DNA of 64,000 nt from Lomentospora prolificans (lineage: Eukaryota > Ascomycota > Sordariomycetes > Microascales > Microascaceae): the NCBI GenBank assembly GCA_029532625.1, contig JARFXM010000009.1, forward strand, positions 1 to 64,000. Direction: 5' to 3'. Under the pieces are notes generated by a model. The model was given only the letters and a program-made list of their open reading frames with translations. It was not told the DNA's origin and ran no database searches. Shown piece by piece: positions 42,391 to 54,050 of this stretch. A program made the translations under genes and the position numbers. Within the stretch, counting starts at the first letter, position 1; each line of letters opens with the position of its first letter.

Positions 42391-44388
42391 TCACGCCAGA
42401 TTGAGGTTGTTGCAGTATGGGCTGACATAGATGTTCCAGTCGTTTTGTTCGCCCATTTCCTCTTGGGGTTCCCCCAGGTGCAAGTCTCTCATTGTCCAGA
42501 TATTCCGAATGACGGCGCGTGTCTTGGCCACATTGAAGAGAGACGATCCGGTCAGCGTTTGCAGGATCTCCAGAACAAGCCGGCGTCCAGATACGGGCTT
42601 GCTATGTTGGTCGGAAATGTCAGAGGGTATTAACTCGTCATCGAGAGGGTCCAGTTCGACGGCGGCAGCGAAGAGCGGAAAAGCCAGACCCGAAGTGCTC
42701 CCCGCTTGCACAAGTCGGTGCGTTTTTCGTAGGATGCTTCGGACACTCTCCGCCACCAGAGGGGTGGATGGCGATGCATCATGAAGCAAGCAGTGGTGGT
42801 ACAACTGAACGGCTTCCCTCATCAGTTCAAACGAGTCGTGTAATATCCCGTCATCATTAATAGCCACGGCATCTCTGTAGGTATTTCCTTGGCCACTACC
42901 AACACTAAAATCACCCCGATAGCGCAAGGACTCGAGTTCCTCTTCCAAGGAAGCTGCCTGCCTTTCAAAATCATGGGCGGATAGCTCATTGAGTTCTCTC
43001 GCGCGACCAAGCTCCGTGGTCCGGAAGATGATGCTCGCCAACGCCGGGCTGCATCCCATCCACCCTTGCGTGTCTGATTCGCGTTCTGGGCTCTGCCAGT
43101 ACTCAAGGCCAAAGTGAGGCGCCTTTCCACACGCAGTTCTGCTAATCACGTCTTGGAAAGCAAAGAAGCGCTCCGCAAAAGATACTAGGCTGTGTTGTTG
43201 ATGTTTATGTTGTTGTCGTAAGGATGACCCATTTGGTGTGTATGTTAATAGAAACTGTTTCCTCCGCTTGAGCCAGTCCTGGCAGGCGCGAAGGTGGATG
43301 ACCCAGCGGTGGTCGCAGTTGTCCAGGATCTCATCGAGACAGAGGAACATCATGGCAATAGGAATCTGGGGGTCGGCGATGATGTCTAGAGTCGTCATGT
43401 TGTTGGGTGCTGTGAGTCTCCGCCTCAAGGACGCAAGCGCCTTGCCCTTCAGTGACAAAGCCATTCTCGCGTAATGCGGGTTGGACACGCTCCTGTGACG
43501 AGCCGCAAAGGCCATGATGGACTGCAAGACAAACTCTTGGCCGCCAGCGGTGAAGAGGGGAAGGATGAGTTGTGTGAACGGAGATGTCGTGTGCTTGGAC
43601 GGGGACGTTAAGGCGCATAGACGGGAAGAATAGTAGTCGAATAGATCGGGGTGGAAGCCATCGAAGAACTGCATAAAGTACGAAGGGCAGTAAGGTATCG
43701 AGGTGTCAGCGTAGTGAGAAAATATCGAACGCGTTGTGTTTGAGTTATGACGACAAACCAGCTCCGAGCCTGATTCCGGTCCTGTGGGAATAATACCGGA
43801 GTCACAGGACAGAGCCTCAGTGTACTCATCGACAGACATATCGCGGCTCTCGTTGCCATCTTCAATATCCCATACGTAGACATTGACAAAGTGATGAGGC
43901 TCGATCGGCAGTATTTCCGTAAAGTATTTGGTCATCATGCAAGCCGAGCTTAGCTCGCCATAGGGTGAACCATGCCGGCCAGAACGTGCTTGTGCTTGTT
44001 GCTCCTTACTCCACACGCCCTGCCTGCCAAAGGCACGCCCGTGGGCCGCGAACTCCTCTTCCCATTTTAGACGAATTTTATTGTCGCAGACAATGCCACG
44101 CGTAACACAGTTCATGCAACGTGGGCGGGTCTCGTCGCATTTGACTTTTCGAGCACGACAGGAGCTTGTTCTCGCGACAAGTGTAAGCTGATTGTCTGGC
44201 AACTAATACTAGATAGTGGACAAAGGTCTATTAAACGAAGCAGTGGAGATGATAGAGAGGGATGTATCCCGCCTCCCCCCTTTCCCCCTCCCCCCCCCCA
44301 AAAAAAAAAAAAAAACTTACTTGCACCCTGAGCGAGACCGCCTCTGTATGGGCCCACCCTTGTGATCAGCAGCTTTACGACGCGGCAT
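42391..44388 (-). CDS. Zn2Cys6 transcription factor, 613 aa
   Basis: The exons are 44321-44388 and 42391-44164. Exon 1 encodes a basic start (MPRRKAADHKGGPIQRRSRSGC). The 156-nt intron (GTAAGT ... ACAAG) splits the zinc cluster between the first two Cys. Splicing restores SGCNSCRARKVKCDETR and RCMNCVTRGIVCD, i.e. C-x2-C-x6-C-x6-C-x2-C-x6-C. The rest is a long regulatory region with fungal-TF-type alpha-helical content (LPLFTAGGQEFVLQSIMAFAA, MMFLCLDEILDN), like regulators of amino-acid or secondary-metabolism genes. The intron's coding strand holds a 16-T run and a long G-rich tract just after the donor. The gene is divergent from the aldo/keto reductase (about 1 kb shared promoter), suggesting local regulation. 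Confidence 0.88.
44268..44315 (-). other. Intronic U-run plus G-quadruplex-type tract
   Basis: On the coding (minus) strand, five nucleotides into the intron from the GTAAG donor, a run of 16 T (44315-44300) is followed by G-runs of 10, 5, 6, 2 and 3 (44299-44268) separated by 1-3 nt. This fits the four-run G-quadruplex rule. It could influence 5' splice-site use in the regulator transcript. Confidence 0.7.
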
Positions 44389-45415
44389 CTCCTATGTCAT
44401 CCACAGCGCGTGCTCTCGGAGCTAAGGCCCTTAGCAATAATGGAGTTTGTGCAGATTGCTGAATCCGGCCTGGGTCAGCGAGTTGTCGGGGATAGTTGGA
44501 ACTTGGGGGTAGGCTGTTGGGGGAGAAGGTAAAAGCGAGCAAGATAGCCGAACCGAAAATCTGGGCAGTCAGGCACATTGAGGAGAAATTGGGGTAGTAG
44601 CCGAGACCGCCTTGGTCCCTTCACTTCCCCCCTTTCGCAACCCTCGCAGCCGTCGCCACGGAACTTTTTTTTCTGCCCCTTTTCTATTTGCCGATGACTG
44701 ATGCGAGGTGGATCTGCTACCCTTCCAAGCCCAGTGAACCAGAGAGTACAACCGAAGTACTTGGCGTGACTCGCCACTCGGAGTGTTGAAGCATTGGAGT
44801 ATTTGGAGCCCTGCTAGACCGTTCCAGGTTTAGTCAATCTGCAACGAACGGCCCAGAGGGTCGAAACCATGCGTCCGGACCACAATTCCGCTGCCTTGTT
44901 TTCGGCTGGACCTTCACCCCCTTCACTATACACTAGGAAGTCGTCTGGTTTATAATACGACTGCCATCAGCTGCCATATTAGCCTCTTAGGGACCACGTT
45001 ATTGCCAGTCAAATCATAAAACTACGTTAGGGCACCCCACAATAGCGTGGCGTATCTTACTATCCGTAGTCCGGCGTCACGATCAAATTCAAAGCTACCC
45101 GGTTCCCTTAATCCCGCTTTGCCGGTCCTCGAACACATTCACCGCGTGGACCTTCTCTGGCCGGCTCGGTTGGACCTGCATCTTGATATAAAGGAAATTG
45201 AGTCACTTGCTCATCGTCACGCCGGGCTATTGGCAATGTCGTCTGATTTATTTACGAGCTTGCCGAGTGTAAAGGCTGGGTGTTTTCCCTGAAAGTCCTT
45301 CTGAGGGGTAGTCCCGTGAATTGCGATTAATCATTCGAGCGCCAGTACGACATATTCTACACTGACGAACACGCAACACACCCTTATCAGAAAAACAGAA
45401 GAAAAGATAAGAAAA
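44389..45415. promoter_or_regulatory. Shared divergent promoter region: regulator / reductase
   Basis: This is the 1.03-kb intergenic region between the Zn2Cys6 regulator (minus) and the aldo/keto reductase (plus). Minus-strand ORFs here have no domain support. I did not find a clear TATA box or a repeated palindrome. Confidence 0.4.
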
Positions 45416-46390
45416 ATGTTCCCACTCAACACAGGGGCTCGCATCCCCGCCGTCGGCCTCGGCACCTGGCAGTCCAAGCCCGGCGAAGTCGAGCAGGCCG
45501 TCGAGTCGGCCCTCCGATGCGGATACCGCCACATCGACACCGCCTTCGCCTACGGCAACGAGAAAGAGGTGGGAATCGGCATCAAGGCTTCAGGTGTCCC
45601 GCGCCAGGAGATCTGGCTGACCACCAAATTGGACAATGCGTGGCACCAGCGCGTCTCCGAGGCGCTGGATCTAAGTCTAAAGAACCTGGACACCGACTAC
45701 GTCGACCTGTACCTCATGCATTGGCCCGCTAGCCTGGACCCTACCGATGACTCCAAGATTCTCGAGGACTGGGACTTTGTCGACACTTGGATGGAGATGC
45801 AGAAGCTGGTAGACACAGGCAAGGTCCGCAACATTGGCGTCAGTAACTTTGGCATCAGCCATTTTGAGAAGCTATTCTCGGCGAACGGTTTCAAGGTAAT
45901 AATAACTCGCTTCGATACCACTTTCGTTTTGTCAACATCTATACTGATGAAAAATTCCTAGATCGTTCCCGCCGTCAACCAGGTGGAACTTCACCCTTAC
46001 AATCCATCGCCAAAGCTTCTCGACTACTGTACTTCCAAGGGCATCCACCTATCCGCCTACTGTCCCCTTGGAAGCACAAGCTCACCCTTGCACTCCGATG
46101 AAGTAATCAAGACCATCGCCAAGTCCCACACCCGCACGACGCAGCAGGTATTGCTGAAGTGGGGAACCCAGAGAGGCACTAGCGTTCTTCCCAAATCGGT
46201 CACCAGGGAGCGCATTGAGGCCAATTTCGACCTCGCCGGGTGGCAGTTGACGGATCAGGACATGGACAAGCTTTCCAGCTTGTTGACTCGGTTCAAGGTG
46301 GCGGGTGATGATTGGCTTCCAATCCGAGTATTCTTTGGAGACGACCAGTACGTTAATAGCCCTATGAAGCCTCCCAGGAGCTATTTGTAA
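45416..46390 (+). CDS. Aldo/keto reductase, 302 aa
   Basis: The exons are 45416-45895 and 45962-46390 with intron GTAATA...TTCCTAG, phase 0. The (beta/alpha)8 NAD(P)H-dependent family is shown by GTWQSKPGEVEQAVESAL and by the catalytic tetrad: Asp in HIDTAFAYGNE, Tyr in AYGNE, Lys in WLTTKLD and His in YLMHWP. GVSNFGISHFEKL, NQVELHPY and the cofactor motif VLPKSVTRERIEANF complete the pattern. Length is normal for the AKR1-6-like group. It is cytosolic, with no targeting signal. It converges with the amadoriase gene (196 bp between stops). A role in reducing dicarbonyl sugars such as glucosone is plausible from context but not shown. Confidence 0.92.
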
Positions 46391-46585
46391 TATTAATTGA
46401 TGGCGTTATATAGATGATTATCAAGGACCTTGAGTAATATTTGGATTAAACCTTTAAGTACATGGTCGTTATGATGCACCATCCTACCTCAAACTGGTTT
46501 AGCTTCGTAGACAATGTCTAAAAGTAATAAGTTGAATGAATAGAATTATTATTTAGAAATGCTTAAATTCAAGTGTGAGACAAAA

Positions 46586-48300
46586 TTACAAAGCTGCATC
46601 ATGTATCCATCCAGGCATATCTGCCAAATCCTTTGCCGGCGCCGCTCTCCTGGACTTGACGGCATCACCACCAGGTCGCCACCGCCAAGCGTCCACAAAA
46701 TCTTTCTGGAGCCTCCCTTCGATGAGCTCCACTATGTGCATGCCGATATTGGGCAGGAGTTTAAAAGAGTGGCTGGGTACAATAGTCAATATACGCGACT
46801 CAACCAGCAGGGCCCGCTCTCCATTGGATATGATGGCTTGCTTACCCGCTATCTCCTGTCGCGAGAATAAAGTTCTTCCAGCGCGGATGCTCACAGATCA
46901 AATGCGCCGCATCTGCAGTGTCCGTACACCAGCACATGGCACGGTTGATAATCTCCCTATTCTTGAAACGAGGAAGGAACGTGGAGATGGCCTTGCGGAT
47001 AGTAGCTTCGGACGCATCGGGGTAAGTATCTGTTGGATGCTTGGCGTGCGACCTCGGGACCGACACAGCTTTCGGAGCGGCGGCTCCATAGGGCTGGTGT
47101 AGCTTGAATCGAGAGAACCCGGGGAATTCATCGCAGAATTTCATGATTCCTTGTCTATGGGGACATGAGTACGACATAATTAGGTAGAATATCAATAACC
47201 TTGGACGATGGAAGACGGCCGACTTACTCGTTTGGTTCGAAGAAAAAGCCCAACTCTCCATTATACACAACAGGAGTGTCTTTGAACTCTGCGGCTTCTT
47301 CGGGGGTGAGCTGAATGTGCGCAAAGACCCAGGCCTGTGAGGATGTGTTTGTTTCGTTAATAGCTGTCCGTTCCTTAATGCGTGTTCACCCGCTCTCCTT
47401 CTTACGGCGTGGCTTTCTTTCATTTTAATTTTACCTTTGAACAGCACTGGTCTTCTAGATCGACCAATGTAGGACTCCACGCGCCGGCTGCCAAAACAAC
47501 CTTGTCGGCGTAGTACTTCGTGCCGTCAACTGTCTCGACACCGATGCACGTCGTTTCATCTTCTTTGAAGAGAGGCTGCTTGAATGTTCCCGCCCTATAT
47601 TAACAATATGGTTAGTTTAACCCCATAACTGGGTCAAGGTATCCCATCGGACTCACTTGCCGAAGCCGAACTTTACTCCGCGGCTCTTCAAAACGTCTCC
47701 AATAGCGTTGATGGCATCAGCAGCCGCGAGCCAGCCTCCGTCCTGTCCGAAAATTCCCTTCCATCCCTTGATCTGCTCTCTGTCCAGGGTTGGCATCAGT
47801 TTCAATATCTCGTCTTCGCTATCCACCCAAACATTGGCTTCCTTCAGACTGGGGTGTCTGGTGACAAGGTTTTGGTATTTTTGTCGGAGAGAGGCAATGC
47901 CTTCCTTTGAGCCGGAACAATCAAGCTAAACGTTGAAGCGTAAGCGGACTTTTTTTTTTTTTTTTCATCAAGGATTGGCGTTGATCGTGTCCATCTGCAC
48001 GGACGGCAAGTCACCTACCATGCCGGTGTTATGGAAAAAAGGTTTGAAGAGATGGTCATTCCGCCACATGTCCCTCGCCTCCAGACTAAGCTGGAGGTCG
48101 ACATCATTGCGAATCCGCACGCTCATAATCTTGTTGAGGTCATGGCCGGCAGACTGAGCTGACGGGATAGGATACGTGTCAAGGACCGTGATATTTCCCG
48201 GAGTGTAGCCAGCGCGGATGAGGTGGAGCGCCGTCGACGCACCCATTGTGCCGCCTCCACCCACGACGATGACCTTGGTATTTTTGCGAAAGGAATCCAT
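46586..48300 (-). CDS. Fructosyl amino acid oxidase (amadoriase), FAD-dependent
   Basis: Six exons all agree in phase: 48019-48300, 47657-47925, 47435-47594, 47228-47334, 46846-47154 and 46586-46772 (437 aa, normal for the family). The FAD-binding dinucleotide motif is VIVVGGGGTMGASTALHL. Family-typical segments are GHDLNKIMSVRI, VDLQLSLEARDMW, PFFHNTGM, ELGFFFEPNE, CWCTDTAD and ILATGDSG then HSFKLLPNIG. The enzyme oxidises Amadori products to amino acid, glucosone and H2O2, using covalently bound FAD. The C terminus (DAAL) is not a standard peroxisomal PTS1, unlike many relatives. The gene is divergent from an UNC93-like transporter and convergent with the reductase. Confidence 0.92.
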
Positions 48301-49376
48301 TGGATGCGGTGCGATGAATCGAGTAGTCTAGCCTTGTCTGTTTATTCCCATTGATGGCGATGTGAGTAAATGGAGGCAGTCGATATCAGGCGGCAAGAGG
48401 TCAATAATAAATATTTGTCTAAGCATGAAGCACTGATTGAAGGACGTCTGTGGTCAGATGGTGATAAGTGATTGAGTTGGCGTTGGACCCACTATGACCT
48501 TGACTAATATGTAGCTTCTTACAGTAAATGTTGCTACTCCAGTGCTCCACTGGCTGGCTGGCGGTGAAATGCCCAATGGTGGCACTTGGACGTGTCAGGT
48601 GCAGTATTGGGCCTCAAATCGATACTGATAGGTGGATTCTAGTGGATCATGGTGCCAAAACTGGGGAGTGGACTGAATGAAGATAATGTGTGTGTGTGTG
48701 TGTATTGAAGATAAAACGAACATCACGAACTTTGGCGGGTATGGCTTCTGGGTCCACATTGGTCATGAATTTGAGGCCATTCAGTATCGATACCCCAAGT
48801 CGGCTTCGTCCGATTTCGGTAGTGTGAACGATCGAGCACACCGTCTCCACCGACCAAGTCGAGCAATATTGCTTAGTCTCTCGTTTCCATTGGTGCGTGT
48901 AGTCGAGTTGAAGAAAGAAGAAAAGAAGGGCGGGATTCCAACCGCCTGTCCTAGTTGAAAGGACCCCCGGTCCAAGTCGACGGCTCAAAAGTACTGGAAA
49001 AGTACTCTCAAGTTCCGCGCTAACCCTTCCTCTATCTTAGTTCTGGTTCCACTCAACTATCGCTCGATCGGCTGGACCTTCATCCTTTCTACAGCAAGAT
49101 CAAAAAAAGAGAACACACACCCAATCACGACTTTTCCCCCAAACCCCAGAAAATCGCCATGCTTCAGTAATAAACCAAGGTGGAATGCGGGGAGGCCCAG
49201 AACCGATAGGATACCTTACCCCGTGATAAGCGAGGTTAATATTTTCTGGGGCTTCTTATCACAGGCCTAGATCCGGATTTACGTCTATAAATGATCTCTC
49301 TCGCGGCCTCGAAGAACGATCGTTTCCTCGACTCACCCTTATCCCACATCTCATTCCATCACCTCGACCGTTCGCC
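48301..49376. promoter_or_regulatory. Bidirectional promoter with several GATA motifs
   Basis: This is the 1.08-kb region between the amadoriase (minus) and the transporter (plus). HGATAR motifs, the core of nitrogen-regulator (AreA/Nit2-type) sites, are seen at 48462, 48626, 48681, 48709, 49204, 49224 and 49256 (reverse). About three would be expected by chance with equal base use. A (TG)n microsatellite lies at 48687-48703. The enrichment is suggestive of nitrogen control only. Confidence 0.4.
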
Positions 49377-51555
49377 ATGGCTAAGTCTGAGACTAATCAT
49401 CCCCCGTATGTGCCCGCTAATAACGACGGTGAGGACACCGTTGGGAACGTGACCATCTCCCAAGATGCCCACGACACCGCTGCGACCACGGTGGATATGG
49501 TCGCCTTCAGGAAGGAGACTCCTCTCTGGGAGCGGGTTTGGAGGCACAGCTTCACCCAGATGATGCTTCTGAGTATGCAGGCTTTCTGTGGACCTGCCAT
49601 GTCCGATGCGATCCAAGGTACGAAACAAGTTTGCGGCGAGGTCTACAATAGAGCGAAGAAGCATCAATAGTTGATAACTAATACTTTCTCTTCAGGTCTC
49701 GGCGGCGGTGGTCTCGCGACTCCTCAGACGTCCAACATTGCGACTGCTATCAAGTATAGTATGCTTGCCATTGGTATGATTCTCGATCCACCGTTTGAAT
49801 TATACGAGCTTCGACATGCTAATTATCACTCTTTTTTGTTCGCTGCCTTAGTCTGTTTCTTTGGCGGTCCCATCGTGAACAAGCTCGGCGTCAAGTGGGC
49901 CTTGGTCATCGGGGCCTGTTCCTTCCCTATCCAGGGTAGCTCATATTATTGCAACAGCAAGTTTGGAACTCAGTGGTACCTCATTTTCGGCGCCTTCTTC
50001 TACGGAATTGGCACAGGGTGCTGGTACGTTGCCGAGTCCGGAGCCATCATGACCTTGGCTCCTGAGCGCGCTCGTGGCAAGTACCTAGCTTTCTGGATCG
50101 TCTCGCGCAACCTCGGACAGCTAGTCGGAGGCGCTATCAAGTTAGTTTTTGTTTTTCTTCCCTCGCGCAGTTCTTTTATAGCGTTTTGGAAGCCGTTCTA
50201 CTAACGCTACAACAACACAAAGCTTGTCGAAAAACTACGAGAAGGGTGTCAAGGGCGGTATCACGCCGACGACTTATGTGGCCTTCCTCATCATTGAATC
50301 CATGGCGTGAGTTCCCTCGCGAAACCCTACATGGTAAAGCGTGTATTAACTTCGAATCCTGATTCAAGCTTGCCATTCGCGCTCATGATTGCTCCTTTCG
50401 AAAAGGTTATTCGATCCGATGGAACCAAGATTCTCATGGCGGAGCCCCTCTCGACCAAGGAGGAGATTAAGCGCATTTCGCGCACCATGGCCTCCAAGCT
50501 CATCATGCTCTCTGCCATTTGGGCGTTTTGGTCTTTCTTCTATGGGTAATACGCTGATCCCATCATTTACTATGTCCCGATTGAATGCTGACAAGATGCG
50601 CAGAGGAACTTGGTCGACGTACCTTGGAACGTACTTCTCAGTTCGCGCCCGTGCCTTGTCTTCGCTTATTTCGCCCTTCTTCTGCATGTAAGTCTTTTGT
50701 ATCCAGCCAACCAGCTAATTGGCCTTGATTCCAGTGGTTGTATTGTGTTCCATGTTTCTGACACTCCTGACTTCAGCGTCGGCTGTTTCGGTCTTGGCTT
50801 TATCCTCGACTTGAAGGGCGTCAGCCAACGTCGGAGGGCTCAGCTTGGCCTGTTCACAGTTGTCATTCTCAACGTGGGGGTATACATCTGGTCCATCATC
50901 ATGCAGGTCAAGTTCAACCATAACAATCCTGGAGCGATCGACTGGGACGACAAACTCTACCCCTCCGCTTTCCTTCCGTACTTCTTCATCCAGACCACTG
51001 GTCCCTTGTCCCAGTCGTACATGTACTGGCTCCTCTCGTCGTTCGCGACAGATGCCCAAGGTAAGTGACACCGTTGTCTCGTTAAAACATCACTCGAGGT
51101 CGAGAATCTGCCACGCTGACAAAGATTTCAAGCAAACGTCCGCAACGGAGCTGCTTTCCGGTATTACTATGTTGAACCTCTTAGGCTTACTGCTACATAA
51201 GTCGAGCATATCACTAACAACATGTCTATAGGTGCCTCGAAGCCATTGGCCAGGCAGTCGCCTATGGAATGAACACCAAAACCAAGACTAGCCCCTTGGT
51301 CGGATTGTATGTATATCGCCAGATTTTGCAATGCCCGATGCCACTCTCCGTTTCGTCTTTACTAACGCACGACTTGATAGCTGCGTCACATTCGGACTTT
51401 TAGCAGCATCTTTGATCCCCATGATCCTACTCGTCAACCAAACACCCGATCGCATCCCCGCCGATGTTATCATTGAGGAGCAGGAGAAGGCTGAGCAAAA
51501 GATTGTCGATGTTGGAGATGCCAAACCCTCGGTGGCTGCCGAGATGAAGGCGTAA
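49377..51555 (+). CDS. UNC93-like MFS membrane protein, 504 aa
   Basis: Ten exons are phase-consistent: 49377-49617, 49696-49773, 49852-50140, 50223-50306, 50369-50545, 50604-50687, 50777-51060, 51133-51160, 51232-51306 and 51381-51555. A hydrophilic N terminus (about 50 aa) is followed by about ten hydrophobic helices. Family landmarks are LGGGGLATPQTSNIA, FGGPIVNKLGVKWALVIG, FYGIGTGCWYVAESG, ALMIAPFEKV and CFGLGFILDLKGVSQ. The UNC93-like/DUF895 group is related to major-facilitator transporters and is common in fungi, with largely unknown substrates. Its divergence from the amadoriase suggests uptake or efflux of related compounds. The 28-nt exon 8 is notable. Confidence 0.88.
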
Positions 51556-52385
51556 ACTGTCTGTCTGACAGTGTGATAATTTTGCATGTACTTGCGGAAG
51601 CTATTAAATCTCTATATACATAGCCTTCTAACACCTGAGTAATAGCGAAGGTAATATAGGTAATTCTATACTTTATATTAAATAGTATAGTATAGCTCCT
51701 AGCTAGTCAGTCTCGGGAAGAAAATCCTAATCGTTACTAACGTCAGCCTGGGAGGCCTTGAAAATAGCGGAACAAGTCCACTACAAGAATCTATCAGAGT
51801 TCGTGAGATTAACTCATGAGTAGACTAGATTAGAGGAAACTAGGGGATGTGAGGAAAATTGGAGAGAGTAAAGGTATCCCTGGGAAACCGACCGACGATG
51901 ATCTTTTCAAAGTCGACTAAACTGAGCCCAGATCGACTAAAAAATGCAAGCAGGCGATTCCAAGGATTGGACGCGAGGATCTCGTCGTTTCCTGGCAGTA
52001 CCTCCAGCCGGAACATTTTGTAGGTGTGCTGCGTCGTAGAAAAGGCCTACCCCCTGAGCGAGATAATACGTTTAGACAGAACTCTCAATCTCCAGAAAGC
52101 AGTCCAATTGGTCTTGGACGTTGCTGGGATCAACCTTAAAGTCGGGCGTGATGTCTAGGAAGGACAAGTGAATAATGCGTATAGTGATCCGGGATCTCGG
52201 TGATAATATCGAGATGCGCACAGGGCCTCTCTAGATTCCATGCCTCAAAGTATGCGTGAGTGATACTGGTCTGGTCCTTTGCCATTATTGACAATACCTA
52301 CACCGCAATTGGAAATGCATCCGTTGGTGTTGAGTTTCGCCACTCTGGGTGCCCCGGTGTCCGCAGGGCTCTGGGTAAGTGATAG
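51556..52385. other. Intergenic, nothing recognised
   Basis: Downstream of the transporter; short AT-rich spacer at 51600-51720, then no ORF of note. Confidence 0.5.
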
Positions 52386-53494
52386 TCATCCGTAGTGCTG
52401 CACTGTCCCCAGACGTTGCAGCAAGCCTTTAGTTTTATTCATGTCTGCAAGTTCTGTGCGATCCGTTGATCTCTTGCTTCCGGGTACTAGTGGCCTGCAC
52501 TGCGCATTCTCGAGAGGGATGTGCATGGGCGGGTTGTCTGGCCTACACAGATAATCTGGGTTTCCTGGAGATAATTGCAGCCCGCCTACCCCATGTATTC
52601 TTGTTAACTTCCTCGAGCTTTCCCACTCCGGTCCTGTAGATGTTGGAAAGCTCGGAGCACAGCTCACTCCTGATGGTATGAGTAGTACAGTTGCCGTCGG
52701 CAAACGGGCTATGGCGAACAGTCTGGCAGCATCCCCTCGGAATAGCAGTACTATCCCAGAAACCACTACCAGATCGACACCTAGACCATTGACTTGACTG
52801 TATTTCTTAAGATCGTCTTCGAGGATACTGTAGCTATTGGAAAGGGACCAGCAACTGTCGCTGGCAGTTAATTGTCAAGCCTCGCACTCAGCGCGCGCGA
52901 TTAGCGACCTGGCAGCGTTTCCCTCATCGCTGCGAGGCCCGGTATTGCTGTGTCGAGCTTTGGTTCTGACCAAAGGAATGGAAAGAATAGGCAAGAAACC
53001 AAGCTCGATATCCATGGCGTGCTCCCCTTCAAAGTCTGTAAAGCACTCTGCTTGGATCCACCTCCTGACGACCTCGCGCACGACAGACACGTTTCCTGTT
53101 GTATAGACGAAGATGCCCGTAATGAGGCGACTTGGGCGGGGCCGCCGCACATCTGGAGAGAAATTTGACAACAAAAGGTCTTAGACTGGAGGCGCGAGGT
53201 GAAGTGGTCTAGGAGGTTCAAAGCGCTGCTCTGTTTTATTGCAACGCCTACATATATGCCTATAATAATACTTGCTGATTCAGCGAATAGAGGTGTTGTC
53301 TCATAGTTGAGCTGTTCAATAAGGACACTATATAGCCCGACGGATGCCTCAGAGATTCTGGAAGCAGCGCCCTCTTGTACTGGGCCACTGTTGACCGCAG
53401 TCCCAACGCTCATTGTGTCTCTCTGGTCTTGTGCCCCAGCCGTATTGCCTTGCACAGCGTCAATAGTAGCTGATACCTCATCACGTCGTGGCAC
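52386..53494 (-). pseudogene. Hypothetical membrane-type gene, probably broken
   Basis: Three minus-strand open stretches seem to belong together. An N-terminal part (53494-53230) has SVGLYSVLIEQLNY and a hydrophobic helix (SASIIIGIYVGVAI). A middle part (53174-52878) has GIFVYTTGNVSVVREVVRRW. A C-terminal part (52766-52386) has a hydrophobic segment (DLVVVSGIVLLF). The middle and C-terminal parts are in one frame, separated by a single TGA at 52875-52877. The N-terminal part is in another frame and needs an intron near 53170. No domain is recognised and no ATG is found in the N-terminal frame. It is either a decaying gene or an unresolved splice model. Confidence 0.4.
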
Positions 53495-54050
53495 GCGGAT
53501 TTGGAGCCGTCATCCGCTGGTGAGCTAGACCTAGAGCAAGCCCTGAGTGCCAATTGTGTGCTGGGGTCATTGAGTTTATTGCTGAGGGAAGTGTGAAAGA
53601 CGTCGGTATCCTTGCAGGCCCAGAGGCAGTTAAGGTCCTGGAAATGCGACTAGAGGCCGCCCTGCTCCAGCGTAGAGGAGCAAGAGACGGCGCATATGGG
53701 AGGGAACAGAGAGAAACGAATAGATAAGGATTAGCGTATTAGTAGGGATAGAGGAGCAGTTAGGAAAAGGAACAGTTAGGAAAAGAAGCGCCATCGCTGG
53801 CGATGTTGCAGGGGGCTCTGTGGACGGCTCGGGGAGTGAGAAGAGCTTTCAAGTGACTGGGGTGAGAGACACGTGGGGCAGGTCGTTGGGTGCAAGCCCA
53901 AGTAGTGGGAGATGTCTACGCTTTGATAAATATATATATATCTTAAGGATACCGTCACTCCGCAGTGGGGTCATAAATGGCGCCTAGTAGACGACAAGAA
54001 GCGCAACTATCTCAATAGCCTGGATCAAAATTAACAACCTGGGCGTACCC
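53495..54050. other. Intergenic, nothing recognised
   Basis: No convincing ORF. A short direct repeat of GTTAGGAAAAG occurs at about 53758-53780. Confidence 0.45.

Noticed and set aside
46586..46600. Possible peroxisomal PTS1 at the amadoriase C terminus
   Set aside because: The protein ends DAAL, which is not a standard PTS1 tripeptide.
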